Positions 62,088 through 64,000 of a DNA stretch of 64,000 nucleotides are shown here, in pieces. This DNA comes from Nocardioides marmoribigeumensis (GTDB lineage: Bacteria; Actinomycetota; Actinomycetes; Propionibacteriales; Nocardioidaceae), in assembly GCF_031458325.1 (NCBI RefSeq), contig NZ_JAVDYG010000001.1:124001-188000 (forward strand). The letters run 5' to 3'. A program made the position numbers and the translations under genes. The notes below the pieces were generated by a model that ran no database searches, was not told the DNA's origin, and worked only from the letters and a program-made list of their open reading frames with translations. Position 1 is the first letter of the stretch; each line of letters starts with the position of its first letter.

Positions 62088-63056
62088 ATGACCACGACGA
62101 CCACCAGCTCGCACGACATCCCCGTCGAGGCCGACCTCGACGCCGCGCCCGGACTGCTCGACGGCGCGATGTCGCTGGAGCTGACGCCGCAGCAGTGCAA
62201 CCTGGAGTACTGGATCGGCGCCGTCGCCCAGGGCACGCTGCGCGGTCTCGCGAAGGGCGGCCACCGCCCCGAGACCCCCGTCCCGGACCACATGCTCCTG
62301 GAGGGCCCGCTGCGGCAGGCCCTCATCGAGGAGTTCGCCTTCCGCTCCGTCGCGGAGGAGAAGGCCACCCGCGCGCTGTCCTACCTCGTGCTGCACGCCC
62401 CCGACACCGACACCATGGAGTTCTTCGCCACCCAGCTGGTCGACGAGGCTCGTCACTCGGCCTGCTTCCGCGGCCACCTGCTCGAGCTCGGGGTCGGCGA
62501 GGAGGAGCTCGCCGAGACCGTCGAGCGTGCGGCCGGCGCGGACGTCGCGTCCGTGCTGGTGCCCCTCGAGGAGTTCGGCCTCCCCCTGGGACGCGACCAC
62601 GGCGACTTCATCGGCGGGGTCATCGTGATCACCGTCCTCGTCGAGGGGGTCCTGGCCCCCGCCGCCGAGCTGAGCGAGCGCAAGTGGCGCCTGCTCGACC
62701 CGGCCGCCGCCGAGATCGAGCGCGCGGCGGGCGTCGACGAGATCCGCCACCTCACCGTCGGCAGCTCGATCGTCAAGCGCTACCTCGAGGAGCACCCCGA
62801 GGAGCTGGACCGCGTGCAGGCCCTCATCACCCGCGGCCGCGAGCTGTGGGGCAGCCTGCCGGTGCTCGACATGATCCTGCGCCGCGAGCAGCTCTTCCAG
62901 CAGGGTCTGGCCGACCACGAGGACCTGCTCGCCGACTACGAGATCGCCCCCGGCAAGCGCCTGCTCGACACCACCGCGGAGGAGCGGATGATGCTCGCCG
63001 CCACGTGGTCGCTGGAGATGCAGGAGAGCCGGCTCGCCTACATGGGACTGAGCTGA
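62088..63056 (+). CDS. Ferritin-like di-iron protein, VlmB-like
   Basis: 322 aa from ATG 62088 (GAGGAGAG upstream). Two half-sites of a ferritin-like di-iron centre are visible: FAFRSVAEEKATR (Glu91) with DEARH (Glu120, His123), and VLVEGV (Glu186) with DEIRH (Glu218, His221). The segment LTPQQCNLEYWIGAVAQGTLRGL and the overall layout remind me of VlmB of the valanimycin cluster and related N-oxygenase-type proteins; that match is from memory. A reduced-flavin supplier is encoded divergently and an MMPL transporter follows one base after the stop, consistent with small-molecule biosynthesis. Confidence 0.65.
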   Translation: MTTTTTSSHDIPVEADLDAAPGLLDGAMSLELTPQQCNLEYWIGAVAQGTLRGLAKGGHRPETPVPDHMLLEGPLRQALIEEFAFRSVAEEKATRALSYLVLHAPDTDTMEFFATQLVDEARHSACFRGHLLELGVGEEELAETVERAAGADVASVLVPLEEFGLPLGRDHGDFIGGVIVITVLVEGVLAPAAELSERKWRLLDPAAAEIERAAGVDEIRHLTVGSSIVKRYLEEHPEELDRVQALITRGRELWGSLPVLDMILRREQLFQQGLADHEDLLADYEIAPGKRLLDTTAEERMMLAATWSLEMQESRLAYMGLS

Positions 63057-63057
63057 C

Positions 63058-64000
63058 ATGGAACAGCTCATGGAGCGGGCCGCCCGCGCCCTGCTCGCCC
63101 GCCGCGGCCGCGTCCTGGTCGTCTGGGCGCTGCTCTGCGTGGTCGGCGCCGGCTTCGCCGCCGGTCTCCCGGGCCGCATCGTGTCCGGCGGTGAGGCGCC
63201 GGCCTCGGCGGACTCCGAGAAGGTCGCCCGCGCCCTCGCCGACAGCCCGCTGCCCTCGCTCTTCCTCGCCGTCCGGCTGCCCGCGGACGCCTCCCCGGCG
63301 CTCACCGAGCAGGTCGTCACGAAGGTGGCCGACGAGGCCGGCGACGTCGACGGCGTCACCCGGGTCAGCCGCCTGCCCGACACCCCTCCGGTGACCGAGG
63401 ACGGCGCACGCGTGGTCGTGCTGAACCTGTCCACGACCGGCGGCACGGACGGCGCGATCAAGGTCGCCCACGAGCTCGAGAGCCACGCCGAGCACCTCGC
63501 CCCCGAGGGGACCGACGTGTACGTCGGCGGGTTCGGCGCCTACCGCGACCAGCTCACCGCGCTGTCGCAGCACGACCTGGAACAGGCCGAGCGGCTCGGG
63601 CTCCCGATCGTCTTCCTCGTGCTCCTGCTGACCTTCGGGTCGGTCTGGGCCGCCGGGCTGCCGCTGGTCATCGCGCTGTCCGGGCTGCTGATGGGGCTCG
63701 GCGCGGTCGGCGCGGCGTCGTACGTCCTGCCGATGTCGGACTTCGTCACCAACTCCGCCTCGATGATCGGCGTCGCCCTCGGCGTCGACTACGCGATGTT
63801 CCTGCTGCAGCGGGTCCGCGAGCTCACCCGCCGCGGCACCTCCACCGACGAGGCGATCGTGCAGGCGATGCGCTCGACGGGCACGGCCGTGCTGTGGAGC
63901 GCGGTCACCGTCCTCGCCGCGGAGGCGACCCTCCTGCTCGTCGACAGCCGGTCGATCCGCTCGGCCGCGTTCGGCATGGTGATGGTGACGCTCTTCGCGG
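63058..64000 (+). CDS. MMPL-family transporter, N-terminal part
   Basis: The frame opens with ATG 63058, one base after the di-iron gene stop, and runs 314 codons off the right edge. An N-terminal helix (RVLVVWALLCVVGAGFAAGL) is followed by an extracytoplasmic domain (about residues 45-180) and then successive helices (GLPIVFLVLLLTFGSVWAAG, ALSGLLMGLGAVGAASYVLP). The MMPL/RND signature ALGVDYAMFLLQRVRELTRR is present. MMPL proteins export lipids or metabolites in actinobacteria. Coupling to the di-iron gene suggests export of its product. Confidence 0.9.
   Translation, partial: MEQLMERAARALLARRGRVLVVWALLCVVGAGFAAGLPGRIVSGGEAPASADSEKVARALADSPLPSLFLAVRLPADASPALTEQVVTKVADEAGDVDGVTRVSRLPDTPPVTEDGARVVVLNLSTTGGTDGAIKVAHELESHAEHLAPEGTDVYVGGFGAYRDQLTALSQHDLEQAERLGLPIVFLVLLLTFGSVWAAGLPLVIALSGLLMGLGAVGAASYVLPMSDFVTNSASMIGVALGVDYAMFLLQRVRELTRRGTSTDEAIVQAMRSTGTAVLWSAVTVLAAEATLLLVDSRSIRSAAFGMVMVTLFA

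Noticed and set aside
1-64000. Insertion sequences, integrases, phage genes, tRNA and rRNA genes
   Set aside because: I looked for transposase and integrase motifs, terminal inverted repeats with target duplications, and tRNA cloverleaf patterns on both strands and found none I could support.

Overview
The window is high-GC DNA with GTG and TTG starts, short intergenic gaps, a heme/copper respiratory locus of the actinobacterial type (QcrC diheme, QcrA, QcrB, CtaC, CtaD, CtaF, CtaE) and PspAA/PspAB, DUF3043 and DUF4191 genes. This points to an actinobacterium, most likely of the Nocardioides type. That assignment is an inference from gene content; no rRNA or tRNA gene is visible in the window.

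Left part (1-5.1 kb): a c-di-AMP (ydaO/yuaA) riboswitch leads leftward into a truncated secreted-protein gene. It is followed by an LTA-synthase-like membrane enzyme, two small zinc-binding proteins, a DEDDh exonuclease fused to a UvrC-like GIY-YIG nuclease, and a stand-alone AsnC ligand-binding protein.

5.2-16.8 kb is an accessory cell-surface region. It holds a large secreted protein of about ten Fn3-like repeats and a tight six-gene operon: two GT2 glycosyltransferases, a DUF2142 membrane protein, and a WbpD/WbpE/WbpB-like trio for a diacetamido-uronic acid nucleotide sugar. A convergent large membrane protein is translationally coupled to trpD.

16.8-32.3 kb is respiratory and sulfur metabolism. 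trpD, a degenerate receiver protein and CtaG run leftward. ctaE-qcrCAB runs rightward. A lipoprotein L,D-transpeptidase and ctaCDF run leftward. Then come a cysteine desulfurase-TusA pair, a PfkB kinase and the ErpA iron-sulfur carrier.

32.4-42.6 kb is housekeeping: hydroxypyruvate reductase plus glycerate kinase, NadA, an envelope-stress operon pspA-pspAA-htpX-pspAB, gcvT and leucyl aminopeptidase, followed by an unusual GC-rich intergenic repeat block. 42.8-50.8 kb carries the E2 subunit with two lipoyl domains (SucB), LipB and LipA, with an ABC exporter between the two lipoylation genes. 50.8-57.1 kb holds a lipoprotein, a FAD oxidoreductase-DUF1365-cyclopropane synthase lipid-modification operon, and glnA behind a recognisable GlnR operator.

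The right edge (57.2-64 kb) is accessory again: a secreted beta-helix protein, a CPBP protease gene broken by a frameshift, a substrate-binding/VWA secreted protein, then a divergent cluster of flavin reductase, an alpha/beta hydrolase lacking its serine nucleophile, a VlmB-like di-iron protein and the start of an MMPL transporter. This last cluster could be the edge of a specialised-metabolism locus and is the most open part of the window.

A recurrent feature is a TAnnnT-like -10 hexamer placed 6-7 bases before the start codon, with no ribosome-binding site, at many promoter-proximal genes. It suggests widespread leaderless transcription.
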